Below, in pieces: positions 8,054 to 16,602 of a stretch of DNA of 64,000 nt (position 1 is the first letter of the stretch; the number at the start of each line of letters is the position of its first letter). Both the position numbers and the translations under genes were made by a program. The notes beneath the pieces are model-generated. The model saw only the letters and a list, made by a program, of their open reading frames with translations, searched no databases and was not told the DNA's origin. Origin of the DNA: Paenibacillus sp. PL2-23 (GTDB lineage: Bacteria; Bacillota; Bacilli; Paenibacillales; Paenibacillaceae). The stretch covers positions 1,946,001-2,010,000 of the forward strand of contig NZ_CP162129.1 of the NCBI RefSeq assembly GCF_040834005.1, given 5' to 3'.

Positions 8054-8428
8054 TTAAGGAGAGCAGGAGGTTGTGCTTCTTCCGAGCACCTCTTCGCCAT
8101 AATGCTTGCCCCAGTTATACATCAGCTTTAAGATCGGGAACAGGCTTGTTCCGTGCGGGGTCAGTTTGTATTCGACCTTCGGCGGAACAACGGGATAGAC
8201 GGTCCGTTCCACAAGCTGGTCTTCTTCAAGCTCGCGGAGCTGATTGGTGAGAATCTTTTGCGTGATATGTGGAATAAGCTTTTGCAGCTCACTGAACCGT
8301 TTGGTCCCATCCATGCCCAAGTGCCAGAGTATAATCAGCTTCCACTTTCCTCCGATTAATGCTAGGGTCAATTCTTTCTCACAGTTAATATGATCAATTT
8401 CGATTCGGGAACGAATATCTTTCGCCAC
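8054..8428 (-). CDS. hxlR-like: HxlR-family transcriptional regulator
   Basis: A 124-residue MarR-like winged helix protein of the HxlR family. Diagnostic blocks are [23 protein letters not shown] (the family cysteine and GGKW), [47 protein letters not shown], and a C-terminal helix [15 protein letters not shown]. HxlR regulators sense formaldehyde or other electrophiles through the N-terminal Cys (here about residue 16). The GTG start has GGAGG nine bases upstream. It lies directly upstream of hxlAB on the same strand but is separated by a strong terminator; in Bacillus subtilis hxlR is divergent instead. Control of hxlAB is inferred from this adjacency. Confidence 0.9.
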   Translation of the reverse strand: MAKDIRSRIEIDHINCEKELTLALIGGKWKLIILWHLGMDGTKRFSELQKLIPHITQKILTNQLRELEEDQLVERTVYPVVPPKVEYKLTPHGTSLFPILKLMYNWGKHYGEEVLGRSTTSCSP

Positions 8429-8551
8429 AGTTAAGCACCTCCACCTCGGTATTCCGTCTTCATAGACTATAAGAATATTAGCTTCATGTCCAGTCCAGGG
8501 AAGAACATTTGAGCTGTCACGGTTGAAGGGCTCCGCGGCCGAATCTGATTC

Positions 8552-9340
8552 TTATAACCGATGAGTCTTTCGGTATTCCGAGGGGCTCATCCCTATATGC
8601 AGGGAAAAAACTCGGCTGAAGTAGAAGCCATTGTCATACCCGCACTCCTGTGCGATATGATCCACGGTAAGGGGGCTCTCAATTAAAAGTCGCTTCCCGT
8701 GGTCAAGGCGAAGCTGGCGTACATATTCCGAGGCTGAGCAGCCGAATGCAGCCTTGAAGCGACGGGTAAACTGGACGGGACTTAGCCCTGTTTCATCTGC
8801 AAGCTCTTTCATCGATACATTCTGGAAGGCCAACTCTTGAAGCTTGCGTCGCGCGCTGAGCATGAGAGAATCTTCTGTGCCCCAATAATCAGCCATTGGA
8901 AGCAGCTGCTGCAGAACGTAACCGTCCCAAAGCTCTTGTATGAATCGATTGCGCCACAACATGGCCTGTTCGGGAGGAAGAGCGTCAAGCTGCTGCAAGT
9001 ATCGGTAAGCAGAGGCAAGGCGTTCTTGGTCGGCGAAGGTCAGCTTGCCCAGCGGCAGGTTGGATGGAGGTGTTGACCATTCAAAGCCCAGATAAAAAAA
9101 GCTGAGCGGCTGCAAAACTTCACGCCGAAAAGCCGTTCCAGGCGGACAGACCACCCAATCGCCGTTAACGGCTTCTCCCTCTTCCAAACTGCCTAATTCG
9201 TACCGAAAGCGGCCCCCTAGCACTGCAAAAGCGACCCAATGGAGGTAGATGTCTTCTTTGTACTGAAAGGCTTGTTTTCTCTCCCAGTAATGATAATGAA
9301 GCAGTCGAATTTCTCCGGTGTACAATCCGATGGTGTTCAC
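8552..9340 (-). CDS. AraC-family transcriptional regulator
   Basis: A 262-residue AraC/XylS regulator. The N-terminal about 150 residues form a cupin-like ligand domain (YLHWVAFAVLGGRFRYE, GDWVVCPPGTAFRRE), and the C-terminal about 100 residues hold two helix-turn-helix motifs (VSMKELADETGLSPVQFTRRFKAAFG and LTVDHIAQECGYDNGFYFSRVFSLHIGMSPSEYRK). It is transcribed divergently from the FAD oxidoreductase/GH117 pair, with about 100 bases between, so it most likely controls that pair in response to a sugar. The start codon (GTG at 9340) has only a poorly spaced GAG before it; a TTG five codons later is an alternative. Confidence 0.9.
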   Translation of the reverse strand: MNTIGLYTGEIRLLHYHYWERKQAFQYKEDIYLHWVAFAVLGGRFRYELGSLEEGEAVNGDWVVCPPGTAFRREVLQPLSFFYLGFEWSTPPSNLPLGKLTFADQERLASAYRYLQQLDALPPEQAMLWRNRFIQELWDGYVLQQLLPMADYWGTEDSLMLSARRKLQELAFQNVSMKELADETGLSPVQFTRRFKAAFGCSASEYVRQLRLDHGKRLLIESPLTVDHIAQECGYDNGFYFSRVFSLHIGMSPSEYRKTHRL

Positions 9341-9442
9341 CTCGTCTATGAAATAAAGTATATCCCTTATGATACTTTACTGTATGTCATATGAAAACAG
9401 GGTGATATAAGATGAAATAAAAGTATATAAGAGGTGAGTCTG

Positions 9443-11689
9443 GTGAAATTGGAAACAGTGAAAACAGATATTACGGTCATCGGCGGCGGCTTGGCTGGTG
9501 TATGTGCCGCGGTTGCGGCAGCAAGACTTGGCCATACGGTTGCTCTGGTTAATAATCGCCCGGTCCTGGGCGGTAACTCCAGCAGTGAGGTCAGAGTATG
9601 GGTGTGCGGCGCAACCGGCCATGGGACCCATCGCTTTGCGAGAGAGACCGGCATTATGGGAGAGATGTTTGTTGAGAATCAATATATGAATCCGGACGGC
9701 AATCCTTATTATTGGGACATGGTTGTACATGAGACGGTGAAGAGGGAAGCCAATATTGGGCTGTATCTGAACACGGATGTCCATGAGGTGGAGGCTTTCG
9801 GAGATGCCGATAACCGTGTTATCCGCTCCGTTACGGGCTGGATGATGGGCTCGGAGAGGCGAATCCGCTTCGAAAGCAAGACGTATGTGGATTGTACGGG
9901 AGACGGTCTGGTCGGTTTTCTGGCTGGGGCCAAGTATAGGCTGGGCCGTGAAGCGCGAGCTGAATTTAATGAAGACTGGGCACCGGAGACTCCGGATGAT
10001 ATTACACTGGGCAGCACGCTTCTATTCTACACAAAGGATGTCGGCAAGCCTGTCAAATACGTGAAGCCCAGCTTTGCGATCGATATCACGGAGACCTCTA
10101 TTCCCATCCGCCGCGTCATCCGCAGCGGCGATAATGGATGCGCTTACTGGTGGATTGAATGGGGCGGCGAATTGGATACGGTTCATGACAATGAACGTAT
10201 TCGCGATGAGCTGTGGGCTGTTATTTATGGTATCTGGGATTATATTAAAAATTCAGGAAGCTTCGACGCCGAAAGCATGACGCTGGAGTGGGTCGGCGCA
10301 GTTCCTGGCAAACGGGAATATCGGCGATTTGTTGGTGATTATATTTTGAATCAGAATGATATATTGGCTCAAGAGCCGTTCGAGGATCGAGTGGCCTATG
10401 GCGGCTGGTCGATTGATCTGCATCCGCCGCAAGGCGTGTATTCGCAAGAGAGCGGCTCCAAGCATCTGCATGCAGACGGCAACTATCATATTCCGTTCCG
10501 CTCTCTCTATTCCATCAATGTAAGCAACATGCTGATGGCGGGACGGGACATTAGCGCCACGCATGTTGCGTTTGGAACAACTAGAGTGATGGCCACCTGT
10601 GCCGTTATTGGTGAAGCTGCCGGCACCGGCGCCGCGCTTTCTGTTCAATATGGCATCTCACCAAGAGAAGTGCATCAGCACTATCTGGAGGAGCTGCAGC
10701 AAACCCTGCTTCGTCAAGACGCCTCTGTCCTTGGCATTCGCAACGCCGACAGCAGCGATCTGGCGAGAGTGGCTCATGTATCGGCATCCAGCTCGACAGC
10801 ACGCCTTGCAGTTGAACACGCTTACAGGACGGAAGCGGCCGATACCGATTTGGGCATCTTGTTTCCTGTGGAGCCTTCCCTGAACGGACTGGAGCTGCTG
10901 CTCGATATCGAGAGCCCTGCGTCGGTTACGGTAGAGCTGTATGCAACCGGCAAGCCGCAAAATTATGTGCCTCAAGAGCTTATTGATTCCTGTACCGTTG
11001 AGACAGCTCCCGGGAAAAATCAATGGGTTCGGTTCCATCTGGAGTGGCAGCCTGATACGGCTCAAAATGCGTTTGTTGTTATCAAGGCAGCTAAGGGCGT
11101 GCTCCTGCATCGGTCCAGTCTGCCGCACACCGGTGTGCTTGGGTTCCGCAAGGGCAATCAGCCCATTGTTGATCCTAGGCTTGAGGATCAGCCGGATCAG
11201 CCCGTGCTGCAATGGAGAACGGAGAAGCTGGATCGCCATCCATTCTGCTTCCGTATGCATACGGCAACCGATGCGTACTCAGCATCGAAGGTGCTGAATG
11301 GGCTGGTAAGGCCTTATGGCGGTCCCAATCTATGGCGTTCGGAGCCGCTGGAGGGACGGGAGGCTTGGCTGGAGCTTAGCTGGGAGAGCGCCGTAGAAGT
11401 GGGAGAAGTGCATCTGACCTGGAATGATGATGTTAACGAGGACTTAATTAATCTGCATCATCATCGTACTCCGTTTGACGTGATTCCGGAGCTTGTGAAG
11501 GACTATCGTATTGAACTGCTGGGGGCTGACGGAGCTTGGAAGCTTGTGCATATGGAAAAGGGTAATCGCAAGCGCAAGAGGGTTCACCGCTTGCAGGCCG
11601 GCATGGCTGCAAAACGTATGCGAATTGTAATGGAGTCCACAAACGGCTCCGCCTGTGCGGAATTGTTCGAGATTCGCGTGTACGAATAA
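9443..11689 (+). CDS. FAD-dependent oxidoreductase with C-terminal carbohydrate-binding-like domain
   Basis: About 748 residues. The N-terminus carries the Rossmann dinucleotide motif ITVIGGGLAGVCAAVAAARLG and VLGGNSSSEVRVW, and YVDCTGDGLVGFLAGA plus NMLMAGRDISATHVAFGTTRVMATCAVIGEAAGTGAAL complete a FAD_oxidored-type domain (about residues 1-420). The C-terminal third is beta-rich and its last about 140 residues (from LVRPYGGPNLW to the end) resemble a discoidin/F5-F8C fold. Such enzymes are common in polysaccharide loci but their reaction is mostly unknown; oxidation of a sugar or of a substituent is possible. GTG at 9443 is chosen since AGAGGTGA lies five bases upstream; GTG at 9434 is inside that site. 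It is followed after 33 bases by GH117. Confidence 0.82.
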   Translation: MKLETVKTDITVIGGGLAGVCAAVAAARLGHTVALVNNRPVLGGNSSSEVRVWVCGATGHGTHRFARETGIMGEMFVENQYMNPDGNPYYWDMVVHETVKREANIGLYLNTDVHEVEAFGDADNRVIRSVTGWMMGSERRIRFESKTYVDCTGDGLVGFLAGAKYRLGREARAEFNEDWAPETPDDITLGSTLLFYTKDVGKPVKYVKPSFAIDITETSIPIRRVIRSGDNGCAYWWIEWGGELDTVHDNERIRDELWAVIYGIWDYIKNSGSFDAESMTLEWVGAVPGKREYRRFVGDYILNQNDILAQEPFEDRVAYGGWSIDLHPPQGVYSQESGSKHLHADGNYHIPFRSLYSINVSNMLMAGRDISATHVAFGTTRVMATCAVIGEAAGTGAALSVQYGISPREVHQHYLEELQQTLLRQDASVLGIRNADSSDLARVAHVSASSSTARLAVEHAYRTEAADTDLGILFPVEPSLNGLELLLDIESPASVTVELYATGKPQNYVPQELIDSCTVETAPGKNQWVRFHLEWQPDTAQNAFVVIKAAKGVLLHRSSLPHTGVLGFRKGNQPIVDPRLEDQPDQPVLQWRTEKLDRHPFCFRMHTATDAYSASKVLNGLVRPYGGPNLWRSEPLEGREAWLELSWESAVEVGEVHLTWNDDVNEDLINLHHHRTPFDVIPELVKDYRIELLGADGAWKLVHMEKGNRKRKRVHRLQAGMAAKRMRIVMESTNGSACAELFEIRVYE

Positions 11690-11722
11690 GAATTCATTAA
11701 GCAGACAAGGAGTGTTAAGCAC

Positions 11723-12784
11723 ATGAGACAAGAAAGCTTGGCTATGCGCAGAGCAAGAGAACGCGAATATGGGAAGGACAGCACCTGGTATTGCCAGTTC
11801 AAATATGCTTCTGTAACGGGGCTGGGCTATGAGGAAGGCATTCACCGGCGCGATCCCAGCAGTGTAATCAAGATCGGAGAGGTCTATTATGTCTGGTATA
11901 CCAAATCCTCGGGTTCAAGCGTCGGCTATGATACTGGCGATTTGGATGCCAAGGTATGGCCATGGGATTGGTCCGAGATCTGGTATGCAACATCCAACGA
12001 CGGGGTGAACTGGCATGAACAGGGTCTCGCAGTAGGTCGAGGAGAGCCCGGCGCTTATGATGATCGAAGCGTCTTTACACCTGAGGTGCTGGCTCATAAC
12101 GGCAAGTATTACCTTGTCTATCAGGTCGTGAAGCACCCCTATTTGAGACGCTCCAAGGAGTATATCGGACTTGCTCAATCGAGCTCTCCTGACGGTCCAT
12201 GGGTGAAGGCTGATGAGCCGATCCTGTCGCCTGCAAGCAATGGGGAGTGGTTCGGAGAGGTGGACAACCGCCACCTAGTCAAGCATAGAGGCGACTTCGA
12301 CAGCCATAAGACCAATGATCCATGTCTCTTCTTCTATAAGGATCAATTCTGGCTTTATTATAAAGGTTATCCTATGGGTGAGCAGCTCACCTGCGCGGGC
12401 AGGGAAACCAAGTGGGGAGTCGCTGTAGCTGACCGACCGGAGGGACCTTATACCAAATCGGTGTACAATCCGATAACGAACAGCGGGCATGAGACGTTGC
12501 TCTGGCCATACAAGGGGGGCATGGCGGCCTTGCTGACGACAGATGGACCGGAACGTAACACAATTCAATTCGCTCAGGACGGGCTGCAGTTCGAAATTCA
12601 AGCCTTTATCGAGCACCCTCCGGAAGCGGGAGGCCCGTTCCGTACGGAGCATTCTGATATTCATCCGCTGGAAGGGCTGCGCTGGGGACTCAGTCATGAG
12701 ATTAACAGCCCATGGCATTATATTCAGAGGTTTGAGGTGGATGAAAGGACAAAACATTTGTGCAATAACAAATGTAATCACTAG
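11723..12784 (+). CDS. GH117-type 3,6-anhydro-L-galactosidase (copy 1)
   Basis: A 353-residue five-bladed beta-propeller hydrolase without signal peptide. Hallmarks are GLGYEEGIHRRDPSSVIKIG, YYVWYTKS, YDDRSVFTPEVL and NSGHETLLW. Asp44, Asp199 and Glu257 (next to His256) have the same spacings (155 and 58 residues) as the catalytic residues I recall for the Bacteroides plebeius GH117 enzyme, including the His-Glu pair. The family removes terminal alpha-1,3-linked 3,6-anhydro-L-galactose from neoagaro-oligosaccharides, here in the cytosol. It follows the FAD oxidoreductase with an AAGGAG site and is probably co-transcribed. A second, clearly related copy lies at 23029. Exact substrate (agar, porphyran or another galactan) cannot be read from sequence. 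Confidence 0.85.
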   Translation: MRQESLAMRRAREREYGKDSTWYCQFKYASVTGLGYEEGIHRRDPSSVIKIGEVYYVWYTKSSGSSVGYDTGDLDAKVWPWDWSEIWYATSNDGVNWHEQGLAVGRGEPGAYDDRSVFTPEVLAHNGKYYLVYQVVKHPYLRRSKEYIGLAQSSSPDGPWVKADEPILSPASNGEWFGEVDNRHLVKHRGDFDSHKTNDPCLFFYKDQFWLYYKGYPMGEQLTCAGRETKWGVAVADRPEGPYTKSVYNPITNSGHETLLWPYKGGMAALLTTDGPERNTIQFAQDGLQFEIQAFIEHPPEAGGPFRTEHSDIHPLEGLRWGLSHEINSPWHYIQRFEVDERTKHLCNNKCNH

Positions 12785-12793
12785 ATATTTACG

Positions 12794-13681
12794 CTACAGG
12801 AGCCTGCAAAACTTGCGATATTCGCCTGGCGGCATGCCCTCCCACTTGTGGAAAATGCGAACGAAATAATGAACATCCGTGTAGCCAATGGTATGGCCGA
12901 TCCATTCGATCGTGTCGTTGGTGTCGCGGAGCAGTCGCTTGGCCTGGGTGTGACGGATCCCCTGGACAAATTTGTTAGGGCTGGTGCCCATGATTTTTTT
13001 GAACAGACGACCCATATAATCCACATTAATATTCAGCATATCCGCCATTCTTTCATTGGACCAGAGCTCTCCAGCGTTCTGCTCAATAGCAGCCGCCAGT
13101 TCAGCAATCGCCAGCTGCATACCGGCGCTGGCGCCTGCCCGTTGACGCTGATGAATAGCTCTCGACAGATGAGCGAACAGCTGCAGCAGCAGGCCCTGAC
13201 AGCACATCATATAGCCTGCCGGCCGATGAGTGAATTCATGAATAACGGCTTCCAGCAGGCTGTACACCTCAGAGGTCGCATGCAGGCTGCCGGCGTTCAT
13301 CCATTCCAGAAATTCCGGCGTCTGAGGCATGCTGCCAAAATGATAATCGCCCTCGTGATGGTCGAGAGAGACAATAATGTCTTCGTCCTTCGCGATAAGG
13401 AGCTCATTGTAGAAGTCAAAGTGAACGCCAAGGAACAGCGCGTCTGGCTCCGACAGCACCTCAACACGATGCTTAAGCTTCGCGGGCAGCAGGAAAAATT
13501 GGCCAGGCTGAACGCGGAAGGGCGCCTCCGATTCAATCTGAACCTCCACATCTCCATTCTCCAGCAGCAGAATTTCGAAATCTCGAATGCGCCGCTCAAT
13601 TACCCGTTCCTTGGCCTGCCGATGCTGCTGCGCCCAATGGACAACCGGGTTCAATCGTCTGCTCTCCATTGTTGCTTGCAC
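12794..13681 (-). CDS. AraC-family transcriptional regulator
   Basis: A 295-residue AraC regulator with an N-terminal cupin sensor (FEILLLENGDVEVQIESEAPFRVQPGQFFLLPAKLKHRVE, about residues 35-75) and a C-terminal DNA-binding domain (WSNERMADMLNINVDYMGRLFKKIMGTSPNKFVQGIR, then IEWIGHTIGYTDVHYFVRIFHKWEGMPPGEYRK). The GTG at 13681 has GGGAGG eight bases upstream. It converges with GH117 copy 1 (10 bases between stops) and diverges from the PhyH-type dioxygenase, so the dioxygenase gene is its most likely target. The shared 130-base region contains TTGACC at about 13722 but no clear repeat was resolved. Confidence 0.9.
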   Translation of the reverse strand: MQATMESRRLNPVVHWAQQHRQAKERVIERRIRDFEILLLENGDVEVQIESEAPFRVQPGQFFLLPAKLKHRVEVLSEPDALFLGVHFDFYNELLIAKDEDIIVSLDHHEGDYHFGSMPQTPEFLEWMNAGSLHATSEVYSLLEAVIHEFTHRPAGYMMCCQGLLLQLFAHLSRAIHQRQRAGASAGMQLAIAELAAAIEQNAGELWSNERMADMLNINVDYMGRLFKKIMGTSPNKFVQGIRHTQAKRLLRDTNDTIEWIGHTIGYTDVHYFVRIFHKWEGMPPGEYRKFCRLL

Positions 13682-13812
13682 GTTGAATTCCTCCCTGTTT
13701 CATAAGTCGGTAAAGTCCAACTATTGACCTCAATCGTTCAAATACAAACAAGTATACCCATGATAACATAAGGGATATCAAGAGTCGAACAACAATATGA
13801 GGAGTGATTGGA

Positions 13813-14643
13813 ATGTCGGATTTGAATAAGCTGCCAGAACTAACAAGTGATTATGAGCTCACGAAGGAGCAAATTCAAGAATTCCAGGAAAAGGGACATA
13901 TTAAGCTGAATCAAGTCGCATCCAGCGAAGAGGTAGGTGTATACCGTTCCATCATCGGCGAGAAAGTGAAAGAGCTGAATGATCATAATAAGCCGATTGA
14001 GGAGCGGGACACTTACGGCAAAGCCTTCATCCAGGTTTCGAACATTTGGGAGAAATCGGCGGAAATCCAACGCTTCGTATTTGCGCGCCGATTCGCCAAA
14101 ATCGCTGCTGAGCTGCTGGGAGTAGACGGCGTTCGCATCTACCACGATCAAGCGCTGTTCAAGGAGCCGGGCGGCGGAATTACGCCATGGCACCAGGACC
14201 AAATCTACTGGCCTGTAGATACGGACAACTTCATCACGATGTGGATGCCGCTTGTTCCTGTTTCGGAGGAAGTAGGCTCGATGAACTTTGCGAACGGCTC
14301 CCACAAGTTTGGCTATATCAGCAAGCTGGCAATCTCCGATGAATCCCAGAAAACGCTGAGCCAATATATTGAAGCCAAGGGCCTTGAGGTTGAAAATTAC
14401 GGCGCGCTGGAAGCGGGCGACGCAACCTGGCATTATGGGTGGACGCTGCATAGCGCTCCGGGCAATCCAACAAACACGATGCGCGAGGTCATGACCGTTA
14501 TCTATTACGCGGATGACGCGAAGGTTATCGAGCCCGACACGAACGCTCGCAAGACGGATCTGCAGAAATGGCTGCCTGGCCTGGCGCCTGGCGATCTTGC
14601 GGCAAGCAAGCTGAACCCGATTCTTTATAAGAAGAGCGAATAA
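13813..14643 (+). CDS. PhyH-type Fe(II)/2-oxoglutarate dioxygenase
   Basis: A 276-residue phytanoyl-CoA dioxygenase-family protein. The iron ligands are visible as His127-x-Asp129 in TPWHQDQIYW and the distal His213 in GWTLHSAPGN, with an Arg a few residues later (TMREVMTV) able to hold 2-oxoglutarate. Members hydroxylate unactivated carbons, and hydroxylation of an O-methyl group leads to loss of formaldehyde. The ATG at 13813 is chosen over GTG 13804 because GAGGAG overlaps the latter and sits eight bases before the former. It stands alone between a divergent AraC gene and a strong terminator. Given hxlAB nearby, an oxidative demethylase for methylated algal sugar is a possible role; that is inference. 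Confidence 0.85.
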   Translation: MSDLNKLPELTSDYELTKEQIQEFQEKGHIKLNQVASSEEVGVYRSIIGEKVKELNDHNKPIEERDTYGKAFIQVSNIWEKSAEIQRFVFARRFAKIAAELLGVDGVRIYHDQALFKEPGGGITPWHQDQIYWPVDTDNFITMWMPLVPVSEEVGSMNFANGSHKFGYISKLAISDESQKTLSQYIEAKGLEVENYGALEAGDATWHYGWTLHSAPGNPTNTMREVMTVIYYADDAKVIEPDTNARKTDLQKWLPGLAPGDLAASKLNPILYKKSE

Positions 14644-14656
14644 GCTCCAAAGACCG

Positions 14657-14700
14657 CACTCGCATCCTGTCCTTATGGGCAGAATGCGAGTGTTTCTTTT
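14657..14700 (+). terminator. Rho-independent terminator after the dioxygenase gene
   Basis: CACTCGCAT (14657-14665) pairs with ATGCGAGTG (14684-14692), followed by TTTCTTTT. Confidence 0.88.
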
Positions 14701-14705
14701 GTTCA

Positions 14706-14751
14706 TTGACAAATGCTTCGCTCTCTTGTTAAAGTATACATTGTATACAAT
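14706..14751 (+). promoter_or_regulatory. Promoter and GntR-type operator of the amidohydrolase operon
   Basis: A TTGACA at 14706-14711 is followed after 17-18 bases by TTAAAG/TAAAGT, and the perfect palindrome ATTGTATACAAT lies at 14740-14751, across the expected transcription start. The palindrome fits the FadR-subfamily pattern TNGTNNNACNA. The GntR regulator encoded two genes downstream is the likely binder, acting as a repressor. The same 12-mer recurs at 19868 and, with one change, at 17326. Confidence 0.65.
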
Positions 14752-14773
14752 AACAATTGAGGTGTTAACCATC

Positions 14774-15514
14774 ATGACTATCATTGACACGCATGTGCAC
14801 CTGGGCAAGTCGAAGTTTTCGGGAGTCGAAAGCCATGAAGCGGACATCCTGAACGCGATGGATCGGCATGGCGTGACGACGAGTCTCGTGATGCCGCAGC
14901 CGACGCTGGACGATGTGAGGGATGTGCATACCCGAATCGGCGTAATGGCGAAGCAATACCCTGGACGGATATACGGCATGGCAAGTATTGATCCGTGGTG
15001 GGACGCTCAGCAATATCACGAAGAGGTGAAGCGATGCGTGGAGGATATGGGCTTTGTCGCTTTGAAGCTCCACCCTCTTGGGCATAATGTATCCCCGCTG
15101 TCTCCCATTTGTGACAAGGTATATGAGGCTGCAGCCGAATACGGCGTTCCTGTATTGGTGCATACCGGGACAGGCAACCCGTTCGCCTTGCCTTCTCTGC
15201 TGCTGGATGCGGCTAAGCGATTTCCCTCCGTATCCTTTATCTTGTGCCACGCAGGGTTTGCCGTCTATACCGACGAAGCGATTGTGGCGGCCAAATATGC
15301 GGACAATATTTACCTGGAGCCGTCCTGGTGTCCGACCTATACCATTGTCAAAATGGTAAAGGAGGTTGGCATCGAAAAAATAATAATGGGCTCCGATCAT
15401 ATCAGCAATCTGCCCGTTGAGCTGACGAAGTTCAACCACATCGGATTAAGCCAAGAGCAGCTGGACATGATCTTCAGCGAGAATCCGAAACGAATTTTTA
15501 AGTTAAAGCCATAA
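14774..15514 (+). CDS. Amidohydrolase family 2 protein (possible sugar lactonase)
   Basis: A 246-residue TIM-barrel metal hydrolase of the amidohydrolase-related (COG2159-like) group. Metal-site residues are visible in IIDTHVHLG at the N-terminus, KLHPLGHN near residue 103, VLVHTGTGNP, FILCHAGF and IMGSDHISN near residue 210. Relatives are lactonases or decarboxylases of small acids; a lactonase acting after a sugar dehydrogenase would fit the neighbouring Gfo/Idh/MocA gene. ATG at 14774 is chosen, since GAGGTG lies nine bases upstream and the motif DTHVHLG then starts at residue 5, as usual. First gene behind the 14706 promoter; the next gene starts 25 bases after its stop. Confidence 0.8.
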   Translation: MTIIDTHVHLGKSKFSGVESHEADILNAMDRHGVTTSLVMPQPTLDDVRDVHTRIGVMAKQYPGRIYGMASIDPWWDAQQYHEEVKRCVEDMGFVALKLHPLGHNVSPLSPICDKVYEAAAEYGVPVLVHTGTGNPFALPSLLLDAAKRFPSVSFILCHAGFAVYTDEAIVAAKYADNIYLEPSWCPTYTIVKMVKEVGIEKIIMGSDHISNLPVELTKFNHIGLSQEQLDMIFSENPKRIFKLKP

Positions 15515-15539
15515 TGCGGCTGCGAGGGGAGCGATAAGC

Positions 15540-16583
15540 ATGTATCGAGGAATAACGATAGGAACAGGCCACTTTGCCGGCATACAGCTGGAGGCGTGGT
15601 CACAAGTACAAGGCGCGGAAATTGTCGGCTTGGCGGGCAGAAATGCGGTTACTACAGGGGCGCTTGCGGAGCAGTTCGGGATCAAAAGGCACGGTCAGGA
15701 TGTTATTGCTTTAATCGAGGAGCTGCAGCCCCATTTTATCGATATCTGCACCCCGCCGGACTCTCACCTCCATTATGCTCAAATCGCGGCTGATCGCGGC
15801 ATTCCGGTGTTATGCCAGAAGCCCGTAGCGCCAACTCAGGAGGAGAGCAAGCGTCTGGTCAAGTACTGCAAGGAGCGTGGCGTTCCCATTATGATTAATG
15901 AGAATTGGCGCTGGCAAGGCTGGTATAGAGAGGTAAAACGTATTCTGGAGAGCGGGCTGCTTGGGAAGCTGTTCCATGTGTATTTCGCCATGCGTCCCGG
16001 AGATGGTTACGGTCCTCAGCCCTATCCGCTGCAGCCTTATTTCAAGGATATGGAGAGGTTCCTGCTCTTCGAAACCGGGGTGCATTGGATCGATACGTAT
16101 CGGATGTTGTTCGGCGAGATTTCGAGCGTATTTTGTGACGTGCGCACTTGGAACCCCGTCTGCAAGGGAGAGGATGCCGCCATTGTATACTTCAGCTTCC
16201 AATCTGGCATGACGGGACTGTATGATGCGAATCGTGTCGTTTATATGGAAGAGGTGCGTTCACCCGCATATGGCTGGATGACGCTGGAGGGGGAGAACGG
16301 CAAGCTAAGACTAGCGCAGGACGGCAGCATCTATGTGACGCTTCGAGGCGGTCAGGAATTCAAACATCATTATGAGCTTCCGCCGGGATGGAAAGGAGGC
16401 TGCGCCGTTGCCACTCAGCAGCACTTTATCGATGTGCTGGACCAGGGAGGGGTGTTCGAGACCGACGGAGATGACTATCTGATTTCCCAGGAAATCGTAT
16501 ATGCCTGTTATGAATCAGCCCAATTGAAGAAAATGGTGGGCAAATGGAGTATAATAGAGGAAGCTATCGAAAAAGCAGAGTGA
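15540..16583 (+). CDS. Gfo/Idh/MocA-family oxidoreductase
   Basis: A 347-residue NAD(P)-dependent sugar dehydrogenase-like protein. The N-terminal Rossmann domain shows ITIGTGHFAGIQLEAW, VDIC-type segment PHFIDICTPPDSHLHYA and the conserved Lys-Pro in PVLCQKPVAPT (about residue 98); the C-terminal alpha/beta domain includes FETGVHWIDTYRMLFGEISSV, with the usual active-site His. It could oxidise a hexose at C1 or C3; the substrate is not evident. RBS GGGGAGCG precedes the ATG. It lies between the amidohydrolase and the GntR regulator in one operon, so oxidation to a lactone followed by hydrolysis is a reasonable reading. Confidence 0.87.
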   Translation: MYRGITIGTGHFAGIQLEAWSQVQGAEIVGLAGRNAVTTGALAEQFGIKRHGQDVIALIEELQPHFIDICTPPDSHLHYAQIAADRGIPVLCQKPVAPTQEESKRLVKYCKERGVPIMINENWRWQGWYREVKRILESGLLGKLFHVYFAMRPGDGYGPQPYPLQPYFKDMERFLLFETGVHWIDTYRMLFGEISSVFCDVRTWNPVCKGEDAAIVYFSFQSGMTGLYDANRVVYMEEVRSPAYGWMTLEGENGKLRLAQDGSIYVTLRGGQEFKHHYELPPGWKGGCAVATQQHFIDVLDQGGVFETDGDDYLISQEIVYACYESAQLKKMVGKWSIIEEAIEKAE

Positions 16584-16602
16584 AGCAAGGAAGTGGTGTG
16601 CC

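Noticed and set aside
13840..14979. 379-residue antisense open frame over the dioxygenase gene
   Set aside because: Low-complexity, Arg/Cys/His-rich composition, no ribosome binding site, and complete overlap with a gene whose protein has clear catalytic motifs.
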